The notes beneath the pieces were generated by a model. The model worked only from the letters and a program-made list of their open reading frames with translations. It was not told the origin of the DNA and searched no databases. DNA of 64,000 nucleotides from Actinacidiphila oryziradicis (lineage in GTDB: Bacteria; Actinomycetota; Actinomycetes; Streptomycetales; Streptomycetaceae): positions 1 through 64,000 of the forward strand of contig NZ_SUMC01000035.1 of NCBI RefSeq assembly GCF_005047355.1, read 5' to 3'. A program made the translations under genes and the position numbers. Below are positions 36,106 through 43,644 of the stretch, one piece after another. Every line of letters starts with the position of its first letter. Position 1 is the stretch's first letter.

Positions 36106-36245
36106 GCAGCACCCCAGCCCGTCCGGCGTTTGGGGACTGGGGGTCCCCCCCACGCCCGCCGGGGCGTAGGGGGCGGGTCTGGGGCGGGGCCCCCGCGCGG
36201 CGCCAGCCGCATATTGGACGGAGCAGGGAAGGGGCGGGTCAGGGG
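36106..36245. repeat. Dispersed intergenic repeat, copy 2 (inverted)
   Basis: Reverse complement of 29333-29470 with differences (shares CCCCAGCCCGTCCGGCGT, GGCGTAGGGGGCGGG and GGCGCCAGCCGC). The two copies flank the ABC-MFS segment in inverted orientation. The preceding stretch 35926-36105 contains no gene, only a related GGGAGGTGCCCCCA hairpin unit near 36018. Confidence 0.75.
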
Positions 36246-36284
36246 AGAGCGCCGCAGGCGACCCGGCTGGCCGCCGGGAACGGC

Positions 36285-36477
36285 TTAGAGGCCGCGCGAA
36301 TAGGTGGGGCGGGTTAAGGAGCGGGCCGAGGGCCGAGTGTGGCAAGGCGGAGGTGGGGGCACCTCCCAGCGGTAGCTGGGGGAGGAGGCGACGCGGAGCG
36401 TCGTCGACCGACGACAACGCCGCCAGGCGAGAGCCATCGGCCCGCGACGCTGCCCCACCTATTCGCGCGGCCTCTTA
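36285..36477. mobile_element. MITE-like element with inverted ends and TTA target duplication
   Basis: A 187-bp core (36288-36474) has 23-bp perfect inverted ends beginning GAGGCCGCGCGAATAGGTGG, flanked on both sides by TTA (36285-36287 and 36475-36477). No transposase is encoded. The interior shares its TGGGGGCACCTCCCAGCGG hairpin unit and a CGACAACGCCGC segment with the element at 29532-29806, although the ends differ. The right TTA is the TAA stop codon of the glycosyltransferase gene. Three-base TNA duplications are known for IS1031-type IS5 elements, so trans-mobilisation is inferred. Confidence 0.78.
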
Positions 36478-37839
36478 GTGGCCGACGCCCTCGATCTTCT
36501 CGATGATCGCGCTGTGCCGGACGGCGGTCTCGCCGTGGTGGACGTAGGCGAAGCCGACCGGCGCGCCGATGCCCAGGGAGAGAGTTGCGGCCGCGGTGGC
36601 GGCCAGGGTCCTGATGCGGCGCCGGGCCGGACGGCGGCCCTGTCCGGAGGGCGTGGTGGTGAGGTCGTCGGCTGCGGCGGCGATCGTTTCGGCGGGGCCG
36701 GGGTGGGACTGGTGGAGAGCGAGGCCGGCCTCGCGTTGGGCCTGGCCGCGAGGGCCGTCCAGGAGCTCGGTGAGCACGGCGGCGAGTTGGCCGGCCTCGC
36801 GGATCCATACGGCCAGGCCCGCTTCGTCGAGGGCGGCCGCGTTGGTCTGCCCGTGGCCGGGTATGCAGCGGTAGCTGGCGACGGGGAGCCCGCTGGCGAG
36901 GGCCTCCAGCGAGGTGAGGCCGCCGGCGTTCTGGACGAGGACGTCGCAGGCGTGCATGAGGCCGGGCATGTCCTGGGTCCAGCCGTGCACGTGCTCGATG
37001 CCGTCGGAGCGCAGTTGGTCGGCCAGGGCCTCGTTGCGCCCGCAGACCACGACGGGTGCGGCGGCGCCGCTGTCGCGGATCTCGGCGGCGGCCTGCCGTA
37101 CCGGGCCGACGCCCCATGAGCCGGCGACCAGCAGGGCCAGCGGCGCGTGGGCGGGCAGAGCGAACCGCTCGCGGGCGGCCTGCCGCTGCGCCGGGGTGGC
37201 GGGGGCGAAGCGCGGGTCGGCCACCGGGCCGGTGACGGTGACCCCGGCGGCGCCCTGGGCGTGGGCCTGGCCGGCGGGTATCGCGTGGGCGGCGAGGTGG
37301 GTGTCGATACCGGGGGCGACCCACAGGGCGTGGACGGAGAAGTCCGTGAGGTACGTGAAGGTCGGTATGGTCAGGCGGCCGCGCAGCCGCAGCGCGCCGA
37401 CGACCTGGCTGGCCCCGGGGTAGGTGCAGACGACGGCCCGGGTGTCGGGGGTGATCGCCCGCAGCATGCGGCGCTCGGTGCTGCGGAACATCGCGCGCAC
37501 CGCCGGGCCGGGGCGCCCGGCGTGTTCGGTGGCGGCGTAGATCCGCTGGTAGCCGGAGGGCGCCACAGTCAGCAGTCGGTGGTAGCTGCCGGAGATCATT
37601 TTCCCCAGCCCGGCGGGGAGGAAGTCCAGGAAGTCGTGCCGGTCCACGACGAATCCGGAGGCGGTGAGGCGGCGGGCGAGCTCGGCGGCGGCGCCGTCGT
37701 GCCCGGCTCCCACGCTTGCCGAGATGATGACAATGCGCTGCGTGCCGGGGCCGTGGCCGGGGCTGTGCCGCGTCGCGGCCGACGGCGGAAGGGCATGCGC
37801 CATAGCATGCTTGTCCACCGGGTTGTCGCGGAAGGACAC
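36475..37839 (-). CDS. GT28 glycosyltransferase of the MGDG-synthase / UgtP type
   Basis: A 454-residue protein. The N-terminal lobe has IVIISASVGAGHDGAAAELA (the Gly-x-Gly-His acceptor-site motif of MGDG synthase and MurG relatives) and FVVDRHDFLDFLP. The C-terminal lobe has LLVAGSWGVGPV, VVVCGRNEAL, HGWTQDMPGLMHACDV and VQNAGGLTSLEALASGLPV, the Gly-Gly-x-Thr-x-x-Glu-Ala nucleotide-sugar site. A Pro/Arg linker and one late hydrophobic segment (AATAAATLSLGIGAPVGFAY) form an unusual C-terminal anchor. GTG 37839 follows GGAGG by 10 nt. It probably adds sugars to diacylglycerol or another membrane lipid. A near-perfect BlaI-type operator lies 53 nt upstream. Its stop codon is in a mobile-element target duplication. 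Confidence 0.8.
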   Translation of the reverse strand: MSFRDNPVDKHAMAHALPPSAATRHSPGHGPGTQRIVIISASVGAGHDGAAAELARRLTASGFVVDRHDFLDFLPAGLGKMISGSYHRLLTVAPSGYQRIYAATEHAGRPGPAVRAMFRSTERRMLRAITPDTRAVVCTYPGASQVVGALRLRGRLTIPTFTYLTDFSVHALWVAPGIDTHLAAHAIPAGQAHAQGAAGVTVTGPVADPRFAPATPAQRQAARERFALPAHAPLALLVAGSWGVGPVRQAAAEIRDSGAAAPVVVCGRNEALADQLRSDGIEHVHGWTQDMPGLMHACDVLVQNAGGLTSLEALASGLPVASYRCIPGHGQTNAAALDEAGLAVWIREAGQLAAVLTELLDGPRGQAQREAGLALHQSHPGPAETIAAAADDLTTTPSGQGRRPARRRIRTLAATAAATLSLGIGAPVGFAYVHHGETAVRHSAIIEKIEGVGH

Positions 37840-37891
37840 AGCCGATCAGCCTCCAGACTGATGAATGCGCGGAGAGGGCCGAAGGCTGAAG

Positions 37892-37908
37892 CTACTACAT
37901 GATGTAGA
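37892..37908 (-). promoter_or_regulatory. BlaI-type operator before the glycosyltransferase
   Basis: CTACTACATGATGTAGA contains the perfect dyad CTACAT-G-ATGTAG (37895-37907), and 15 of its 17 positions match the operator at 38746-38762. It lies 53 nt upstream of the start at 37839. TAC/GTA half-sites of this kind are bound by BlaI/MecI repressors. Confidence 0.7.
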
Positions 37909-38034
37909 AATAATGGAACGCCTCGTTGTCGCAGACTGCGTATCGGACACGTCAACGGTTTGTCGACCGGGCACCCGAGCAGTGTCGGGCACGTGAACGT
38001 ACGGTTCAGGTTGGGGCCGAAGGGCCGTGTCCGT

Positions 38035-38676
38035 CTAGGGCTCGTCCGGACCGTTCGTTTCCCCGGCGTCCGGGCGGGCGCGGCGCCGGCGCAGATGCCA
38101 GACCACCAGGGCGACGACGACAAGGCCGGCGATGACGAGGGCGAGGGCCGTGCCCACGGTGTGCTCGACCTGGGTGTAGGCGGAGCCGGCGAAGTAGCCG
38201 ACCAGGGTGAAGCCGAGGCCCCAGGTGAGTCCGCCCAGGGCGTTGAACAGCAGGAATGTGCGGTAGGGCATGTGCGAGATGCCGGCCAGGGCGGGCATCA
38301 TCGCGCGGAAGAAGGCGATGAAGCGGCCGAAGAAGACCGCGATGGGCCCCCGGCGGCGGATCGTGTCCTGCGCGGCACCGATGCGGTCCTGGTGCCCCCG
38401 CAGCGGGCGGGTGGTCAGAATCCGGGGCCCGAAGTGGTGGCCGATCTCATAACCGACGGAGTCACCGGCGATCGCCGCGATCACCACGGCCAGGGCGAGC
38501 CAGTACACGGAGACCCCGTGGTGCCGGTTCGCCAGCACGCCGCCCAGGACCACGGCCGTCTCGCCGGGGAGGACGAAGCCGAAGAAGAGGGCGTCCTCGA
38601 AGAAGACCATGGCTGCGACAACGGCGTAGATCACCGGACCGGAGAGCCCCGCGAGCCAGCTGGTGACCGAGTTCAT
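38035..38676 (-). CDS. DedA-family membrane protein (copy 2)
   Basis: A 213-residue polytopic protein. DedA signatures are FFEDALFFGFVLPGETAVVLGG (Pro-Gly-Glu loop), IAGDSVGYEIGHHFG and FFGRFIAFFRAMMPALAGISHMPY, with the essential Arg pair in GRFIAFFR. ATG 38676 has GGTGGAG just upstream. It should act in undecaprenyl-phosphate or phospholipid turnover at the membrane. A BlaI-type operator lies 70 nt upstream, in the gap between this gene and the M56 protease gene. The C terminus is Arg-rich and cytoplasmic. Confidence 0.85.
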   Translation of the reverse strand: MNSVTSWLAGLSGPVIYAVVAAMVFFEDALFFGFVLPGETAVVLGGVLANRHHGVSVYWLALAVVIAAIAGDSVGYEIGHHFGPRILTTRPLRGHQDRIGAAQDTIRRRGPIAVFFGRFIAFFRAMMPALAGISHMPYRTFLLFNALGGLTWGLGFTLVGYFAGSAYTQVEHTVGTALALVIAGLVVVALVVWHLRRRRARPDAGETNGPDEP

Positions 38677-38745
38677 TGCTCCACCTTCCCTCGCGGAAGC
38701 GGGCGGAAAGGCGGGGCGCGGCGGGGGCGCGGCCTCGCGTTTGAC

Positions 38746-38762
38746 TCTACAACACGTAGTAG
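38746..38762 (-). promoter_or_regulatory. BlaI-type operator before dedA copy 2
   Basis: On the minus strand this reads CTACTACGTGTTGTAGA, matching 15 of 17 positions of the glycosyltransferase operator. It lies 70 nt upstream of the start codon at 38676 and 20 nt beyond the end of the M56 protease gene. Confidence 0.7.
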
Positions 38763-38781
38763 ATATGGGAGATGAAGGCCC

Positions 38782-39795
38782 TCACCCACCTGCGAGGTGG
38801 GTCAGGTGCGGCCGACGGAGGTGCGTCCGATGGAGGTGTGGCCGATGGTGGTCGTGTGGCCGATGGTGGCCTTGCGGCAGGTGCGCGCCGACGGCCTGGG
38901 CCTGCATCGCCGTCTCGAACAGTTCCTCCGTGTCATGGGTCGCCTCCGCCACGCTCAGGCAGCAGGCCAGCATCACCGCGCCGAACACCGTCACCAGGCC
39001 CCGCCGCATGGGAGCGGGCGGGGCCATCAGCGCCTGCACCCGCTGCGGAACCGGACCACCCGTGACCGCCAGCGCGGGCTGCGGCGCCCGCTTCACCGCC
39101 AGCGCCGCGCGGGCGACGGCCCGGGCCACCAGCGGACGGTCGCCCACCTCGGCGGCGGCCTCCTCGTCCGCCCACCGCTCCGCCGCGAACGCGCCCGCGC
39201 GGGCGAGCGGACGCAGCAGCGGATGGACCGCCGCCGCCAGCTGCAGTACGAGCAGGAACAGATGATGCCGGTGCCGCAGATGCGCCCGTTCGTGCGCCAG
39301 CAGCGCCCGGCGCTCATCGGCGGCCAGCGCCCGGAGCATCCCGGAGGAGACCACCACCCGCCCCGGCGACCCGGGCAGGGCGAAAGCGGCCGGCACCGGA
39401 TCGTCCAGCACCGCCAGATCCCCGGCCACGGAAAGCTCCCGGCACTCCCGCCGCGCCCCCACCAGCACCCGCACCCGCCGCCACGACACCACCACCAGCG
39501 CCAGCACCGACGCCAGCAGCACCAGCCCGCACACCAGGGCCACCGTCCAGCTGACCGGGTCGATCGCCGCCAGCACCCCGGCGGACCACGGTCCCTCGGC
39601 CGCCACCAGCGGGATCTGCCCCACCCGGGTGAACGCCAGCAGCGCCAGCGACGTCGTCCAGGCACCCGCCGCCACGACGCCCGCGCAGGTCAGCAACCAG
39701 GTCGCGACCCGCGGCGGCAGCCTGCGCCCGGCCCATGACGCGGCCGGTCCGAGCACCATGCTCACCAGCAGTGGTATGTACACGGCGATCCGCAC
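38782..39795 (-). CDS. M56-family (BlaR1/MecR1-like) membrane metalloprotease
   Basis: A 337-residue protein with about four helices. The zinc motif His-Glu-Arg-Ala-His is in LLAHERAHLRHRHH, and a downstream Glu-Arg-Trp-Ala-Asp-Glu segment completes the gluzincin site. It has no extracellular penicillin-binding sensor domain, so it is the short actinobacterial form. The last 30 residues are very His-rich (GHHRPHDHHRPHLHRTHL), a possible metal-binding tail. GTG 39795 starts 3 nt after the BlaI stop with GGAGGG before it, so the pair is an operon. By family, it cleaves the partner repressor when the envelope is disturbed. Confidence 0.85.
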   Translation of the reverse strand: MRIAVYIPLLVSMVLGPAASWAGRRLPPRVATWLLTCAGVVAAGAWTTSLALLAFTRVGQIPLVAAEGPWSAGVLAAIDPVSWTVALVCGLVLLASVLALVVVSWRRVRVLVGARRECRELSVAGDLAVLDDPVPAAFALPGSPGRVVVSSGMLRALAADERRALLAHERAHLRHRHHLFLLVLQLAAAVHPLLRPLARAGAFAAERWADEEAAAEVGDRPLVARAVARAALAVKRAPQPALAVTGGPVPQRVQALMAPPAPMRRGLVTVFGAVMLACCLSVAEATHDTEELFETAMQAQAVGAHLPQGHHRPHDHHRPHLHRTHLRRPHLTHLAGG

Positions 39796-39798
39796 GGG

Positions 39799-40200
39799 TC
39801 AGCCCTCCGACTGCCCGCGCAGCAGATGCTCCAGCAACTGCTCGTCCTCCGCCGGCAGCTCCGAGACGAACCGGGCGAGCACCGCGGCCCGGTCCCCGCC
39901 CTTCTCCAGCAGGGCCCGCATCCCCGCCGCCGCGTGCCCGGCCTCGTCGCGCACAGTCGCGTAGCGGTGGCTGCGGCCCGTCCGCTTGCGGGTCACCAGG
40001 CCCTTGGCGTGCAGCCGCGTCAGGATTGTCAGCACTGTGGTGTACGCCGGATCACCCGCCAGGCGCTTGCGTACCACCCCCACCTCCAGCGGCTCGCCGG
40101 CCGCCCACAGGGCCGCCAGCACCTCGCTCTCCAGCTCCCCGCGCGCCCGCCGCCCCGCTGCGCCCTGACCGCTCGCGCCGCCGCCCACGCTGCCGTCCAC
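39799..40200 (-). CDS. BlaI/MecI-family transcriptional repressor
   Basis: A 133-residue winged-helix repressor. LESEVLAALWAAGEPLEVGV and VRKRLAGDPAYTTVLTILTR match the BlaI core (Ala-Tyr-Thr-Thr-Val recognition helix), followed by LHAKGLVTRKRTGRSHRY and a dimerisation end with a possible cleavage region. The start is GTG 40200, with GAGGAAA 5 nt upstream. The frame is open for 660 nt more but enters a decayed neighbour. A CTACTAC half-site at 40254-40260 lies in its promoter, suggesting autoregulation. It is the best candidate to bind the operators before both dedA genes and the glycosyltransferase. Confidence 0.85.
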   Translation of the reverse strand: MDGSVGGGASGQGAAGRRARGELESEVLAALWAAGEPLEVGVVRKRLAGDPAYTTVLTILTRLHAKGLVTRKRTGRSHRYATVRDEAGHAAAGMRALLEKGGDRAAVLARFVSELPAEDEQLLEHLLRGQSEG

Positions 40201-40253
40201 GCTGGTTTCCTCTCCCGCGGGGCTTCCGGCCGCACCCGGCCGGGAGGACCAAG

Positions 40254-40260
40254 CTACTAC
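40254..40260 (-). promoter_or_regulatory. CTACTAC half-site in the blaI promoter
   Basis: CTACTAC occurs 54 nt upstream of the blaI start. The second half-site is degenerate (GGGACACGG in place of RTGWTGTAG), so binding would be weaker than at the three full operators. Confidence 0.4.
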
Positions 40261-40295
40261 GGGACACGGGGGGCGGCCCAGGCCGCCGATGGCGT

Positions 40296-40737
40296 TCAGA
40301 GCAGCGCGTCGATCGCGTCGAACGCTTTGAAGCGGCCGAACTCCGCAGGCAGTTGGGCGGCCCGCACACGGTAGCGGAGACTGTCCGGAATGATCCGCAC
40401 GGCGGTACGGCAAGCCTCCTCGCCGGCACTGTGCCCTGCCTGCGCTCCGTCCGGGACGACCCGCGCCGCTGTCGATCATCCAGGCCGGCCCCGGGCCGCT
40501 CCGAGAGGGGCTGCACGACGACCGCAGTCGACCACCCAGTACCCGGCCAGCACCTCCTTGGCCTCCCCGTACGGCCCGTCCGGCGAGATCCTTGTTCACC
40601 GCCTCCTTGTTCACCGCCTCCATGAAGCCGGCCATCGCCGCGATGTTCTTCTCGGTCCGGACAAACCCATCGGTGGGCCGCCCGCTCATGGCCTCGTGGC
40701 CGGACTGCTTCCCCAGAACCATCAGCAGGTACTTCAC
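40296..40737 (-). pseudogene. YciI/DGPF-domain protein, broken
   Basis: GTG 40737 opens KYLLMVLGKQSGHEAMSG and EKNIAAMAGFMEAVNK, the N terminus of a DGPF/YciI-type protein. EAVNK is then duplicated by a 15-bp tandem repeat (about 40594-40625). After a deletion and frame change the minus strand continues as GPYGEAKEVLAGYWVVDCG, a DGPF-family core motif. The end (RVRAAQLPAEFGRFKAFDAI, stop 40296) is in yet another frame and may belong to a different former gene. The family is small and often linked to sigma factors; this copy is dead. Confidence 0.65.
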
Positions 40738-40850
40738 GTCCTCGCCCCGGCCTTGGCCGCCCGCCGGGAAACCGGCGTGTCTCCGGCCCGGCGGGCCACC
40801 GGCGAGGGGGACACTGGCGGACCGGAACAGGCCGTCCGAAGGGAATCCTC

Positions 40851-41174
40851 GTGCCCGCAACGCCGCTGACCGATGACCAGATCGCCAAGGCCCTGGAAGG
40901 GCTGCCCGGCTGGCACGTCGAGAACGGAGAGCTGACCGCGGCCTATAAGTCAGGCCGCGCCGACATCGTGCCGTTCTACGCTGCGGTGGCCGCGGCTGAG
41001 GACGAGGCCGATCATCATGCCCGCGTCACGATCCTGTATGGCACGATCAGCTTCGCCCTCAACACCCATGACGCGGGTGGCGCGATCACCGAGAAGGACA
41101 CCGCCCTCGCCTCGACGATCGCCGCCCTGGCCGCAGGCCACGACGCCACTGTCACCGCCAGGTCCACCGGCTGA
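40851..41174 (+). CDS. Pterin-4a-carbinolamine dehydratase
   Basis: A 107-residue protein of the PCD/DCoH family, which dehydrates 4a-hydroxy-tetrahydropterin to recycle the cofactor of aromatic amino-acid hydroxylases. Visible motifs are GLPGWHVENGELTAAYK near the N terminus and the active-site block His55-His56 (usually followed by Pro, here Ala57), Tyr63, His73 in THDAGG and Asp83 in TEKD. GTG 40851 follows AAGGGA by 6 nt. No hydroxylase is adjacent, so its partner is elsewhere. The Ala after the His pair is a small departure from the family pattern. Confidence 0.8.
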   Translation: MPATPLTDDQIAKALEGLPGWHVENGELTAAYKSGRADIVPFYAAVAAAEDEADHHARVTILYGTISFALNTHDAGGAITEKDTALASTIAALAAGHDATVTARSTG

Positions 41175-41207
41175 GGAGCGTACGCGCGCGGGGTTGTCCC
41201 GGGGCGT

Positions 41208-41231
41208 GTGTCGTGTCTGGCCTGGGGGTAG
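41208..41231 (+). promoter_or_regulatory. SigB-like promoter, nearly abutting the phosphatase start
   Basis: GTGT (41208-41211) and GGGTAG (41226-41231) are spaced by 14 nt, fitting the actinomycete SigB consensus GNNT-N14-16-GGGTA. Nine nt separate the hexamer from GTG 41241. A GGAG inside the -10 region could also be a ribosome site for a longer transcript. Confidence 0.45.
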
Positions 41232-41240
41232 GAGCGAAAG

Positions 41241-42410
41241 GTGGGTGTTTGGCAGCATTTGCAGAATCGGCTCCCGGTATGGCCATCGGGTCGTGCGCTG
41301 GTGGTGATCCCTCTTGTGCTGATCGTGGCGATCACCGTGGCGGACGTCCGCTCCCCGGCGGATGTCCATCTGGGCCCCTTGCTGGTCATTGCCCCGACCA
41401 TTACCGCTTCCTTTGCCGGGCCACGGCTGACCGGGCTGCTCGGGATCCTGGCGGTATTGGCCGAGGTGTTCACCGCCGTGTTCCACGGTGGGCTGAGCAC
41501 GGCGAACCATGTGGCGCAGCTGAGCGCCCTGATGGTCCTTTCCGCTCTGGTGGTCTTCTTCTGCGCCGTGCGGGAGCGGCGTCAGCGGGAGCTGACCCGG
41601 GTGCGGTCGGTGTCCGAAGCCGCGCAGGAGGTGCTGCTGCGGCCGCCGCCCCGCCGGATCGGACCGTTGCGCGTGGCGTGGATGTATCTGGCCGCGGAGG
41701 ACGAGTCCAGGATCGGGGGTGACCTGTTCGCGGTCGCCCGCGCCGGCGGGGCGGCCACGCGGGTGATCATCGGGGACGTACGGGGCAAGGGTCTGGCGTC
41801 CATCGGCGAGGCCTCGGTGGTGCTGGCGGCGTTCCGTGAGGGAGCCCACCGTTATGCCACGCTGCGGGAGTTGGCGGACGCCCTGGAAGAGAGCGTCTGC
41901 AGGTACCTGGAGGAGACCGCCGAGACGGACCATGATGCCGGTGAGCACTTCGTCACCGCTGTCATCCTGAACATCCCCGACGAAGGCTCGCAGGCCGAGA
42001 TGGTCAGCTGTGGTCATCCGCCACCGCTGCTGTTGCACGATCACCAGGTCACAGCCCTGCATTCCCGCTGTCCCGCGCCCCCGCTGGGTGTGTGCGGACT
42101 GCCCGGCCCGGCCCACTGCACCGAGACGTTCACCTTCGAAGCCGGTGGCATGCTCCTGCTCTACACCGACGGCGTCATCGAGGCCCGCTCCCCCGCCGGG
42201 GACTTCTACCCGCTCATCGAGCGGGTCGCCGCCCTGCACACGTCCAGCCCGGAGGCCCTGCTGCAACACACCCGCCGCGACCTCCTGGCCCATCTGGGTG
42301 AGCGGCTCGACGATGACGCTGCCCTCCTGGCCATAGAACGCACCCCTGCCCACCTCCTGACCAGGCACCCGGGCAAAATACTCAGCGAGGGGGGCCTTGT
42401 TCGCACCTGA
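41241..42410 (+). CDS. Membrane-bound PP2C (SpoIIE-type) phosphatase
   Basis: A 389-residue protein with three or four N-terminal helices (ALVVIPLVLIVAITVA, HLGPLLVIAPTITASFA, LTGLLGILAVLAEVFTAVF and ALMVLSALVVFFCAV) and a cytoplasmic SpoIIE domain from about 140. Metal-binding motifs are present: ESRIGGDLFAV, IIGDVRGKGLASIGEAS and LLLYTDGVIEAR. These phosphatases dephosphorylate anti-anti-sigma factors in partner switching. GTG 41241 is the only plausible start. The last 29 nt overlap the convergent GT87-like gene. Confidence 0.8.
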   Translation: MGVWQHLQNRLPVWPSGRALVVIPLVLIVAITVADVRSPADVHLGPLLVIAPTITASFAGPRLTGLLGILAVLAEVFTAVFHGGLSTANHVAQLSALMVLSALVVFFCAVRERRQRELTRVRSVSEAAQEVLLRPPPRRIGPLRVAWMYLAAEDESRIGGDLFAVARAGGAATRVIIGDVRGKGLASIGEASVVLAAFREGAHRYATLRELADALEESVCRYLEETAETDHDAGEHFVTAVILNIPDEGSQAEMVSCGHPPPLLLHDHQVTALHSRCPAPPLGVCGLPGPAHCTETFTFEAGGMLLLYTDGVIEARSPAGDFYPLIERVAALHTSSPEALLQHTRRDLLAHLGERLDDDAALLAIERTPAHLLTRHPGKILSEGGLVRT

Positions 42411-43644
42411 GCCGCTGCAAGGGGGGCACGAGGCCTCCGTCATCACGCCTGGACGCGGGCCCGGCCGCCGGTTCCGGTTCCGGGGTGTCGAACTCGGGTA
42501 TGTCGGCGCACCAGCTGTCGGGGGTCAGCAGTACGGCGGCCGTGAGCAGCAGCACCAGCCACAGCCGCAGGTCGCCCAGGACGGCGGCGTCGCTGGTCAG
42601 CCGGGGGGCCAGGTAGAGGGCCGCGAAGGATACGAGGGACCAGGCGGGGACGGGCCGGCGCAGTCCGAGGGTTTCCCACCACAGGGTGCCCAGCAGGACG
42701 CCGGCGGTGTAGTAGTCGTAGACGCCCGGGTCCAGGGCTATCCGGGCGCCCACCCCCAGTAGCGGGACAGCGGGCCATCTGCGGCGCCGGATGGCCAGGG
42801 CCCCCAGGGCGCACCCCACGAGGACCTGGGCGGGCCGGTCCCAGGACGGTGTGCCGGGCGTGGAGACGCCCAGGGCGCGCAGTGCCGACGAGGGCTCGTT
42901 GACGATCGTGAACTGGGTGGCGCTCAGGGTGCCCGGATCGGCGATGACGAACGGTGTCCAGGCGAGGGCGACCACGGCCAGCGCCCAGACCACCACGTGC
43001 CGCCGGCGGGTCCGGCCGACGGCCATGACCAGGGGGAGGAATACGAGCGCCCAGGGCTTGGAGTCGATCGCGAGGCCCAGGCAGATCCCGGCCAGGGCGG
43101 GGGCGTCGGTGAGCAGGGCGCGTACGGCCAGGGTGGCGAAGAGCAGGGCCAGGACGTCGTCGAGGTGGGAGTAGTGCACGGCCAGGGAGGCCCACACGAC
43201 GATGAACGCAGCGCCCGATGCGAGCAGCGTGGTGCGCAGGGGGCCGCGCTCCTGCGCGAAGCCGGGCCGGGCGGTTCGGACCGCGCGCTCCACGGTGTGC
43301 AGGATCAGCAGACCGAGCAGCATCATCGCCAGCTGGGCGAGGAAGGTGCCGTTCGCCGGGCCCAGGAAGCGCAGTATCTGCGCGGCGAGGAAGGCCACCG
43401 GTCCGATTTGGAGGCCGGGGTAGTTGGCGTAGATGTGGAGGCCGCCGGGAGGGGAGGCGCCGGATCCGCTGAAGAGAAGGGCGCTGCCGTGCACGAAGTA
43501 GTGCCAGGAATAGCCGCCTTTGGGCAGCTCGGCGAGAAACCAGACGAGAGCCCATGCCGCGAGTGCGGTGTGGTACCGGGGGCGGCGCGGTCGGCCGTCG
43601 CGCGGCGACAGGATGTCCCGTAGCTCCATGTTCCATCGCGCCAT
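42382..43644 (-). CDS. Polytopic GT87/DUF2029-like mannosyltransferase
   Basis: A 420-residue membrane protein with about ten helices, an N-terminal SWHYFVHGSALLFSG loop and a SHLDDVLALLFATLAVRAL segment, as in GT-C glycosyltransferases of the alpha-mannosyltransferase (DUF2029) group; the Asp pair in LDD suits the catalytic loop. It likely uses polyprenyl-phosphate-linked mannose to build cell-envelope glycans. ATG 43644 has GGAGG 6 nt upstream; the frame is open to 43710 without a better start. Its 3' end overlaps that of the phosphatase gene. Confidence 0.65.
   Translation of the reverse strand: MARWNMELRDILSPRDGRPRRPRYHTALAAWALVWFLAELPKGGYSWHYFVHGSALLFSGSGASPPGGLHIYANYPGLQIGPVAFLAAQILRFLGPANGTFLAQLAMMLLGLLILHTVERAVRTARPGFAQERGPLRTTLLASGAAFIVVWASLAVHYSHLDDVLALLFATLAVRALLTDAPALAGICLGLAIDSKPWALVFLPLVMAVGRTRRRHVVVWALAVVALAWTPFVIADPGTLSATQFTIVNEPSSALRALGVSTPGTPSWDRPAQVLVGCALGALAIRRRRWPAVPLLGVGARIALDPGVYDYYTAGVLLGTLWWETLGLRRPVPAWSLVSFAALYLAPRLTSDAAVLGDLRLWLVLLLTAAVLLTPDSWCADIPEFDTPEPEPAAGPASRRDDGGLVPPLQRLRCEQGPPR

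Noticed and set aside
40201..40860. Extended BlaI frame up to 40860
   Set aside because: The upstream part covers the broken YciI gene in a wrong frame; GTG 40200 has a good ribosome site and gives the normal BlaI length.
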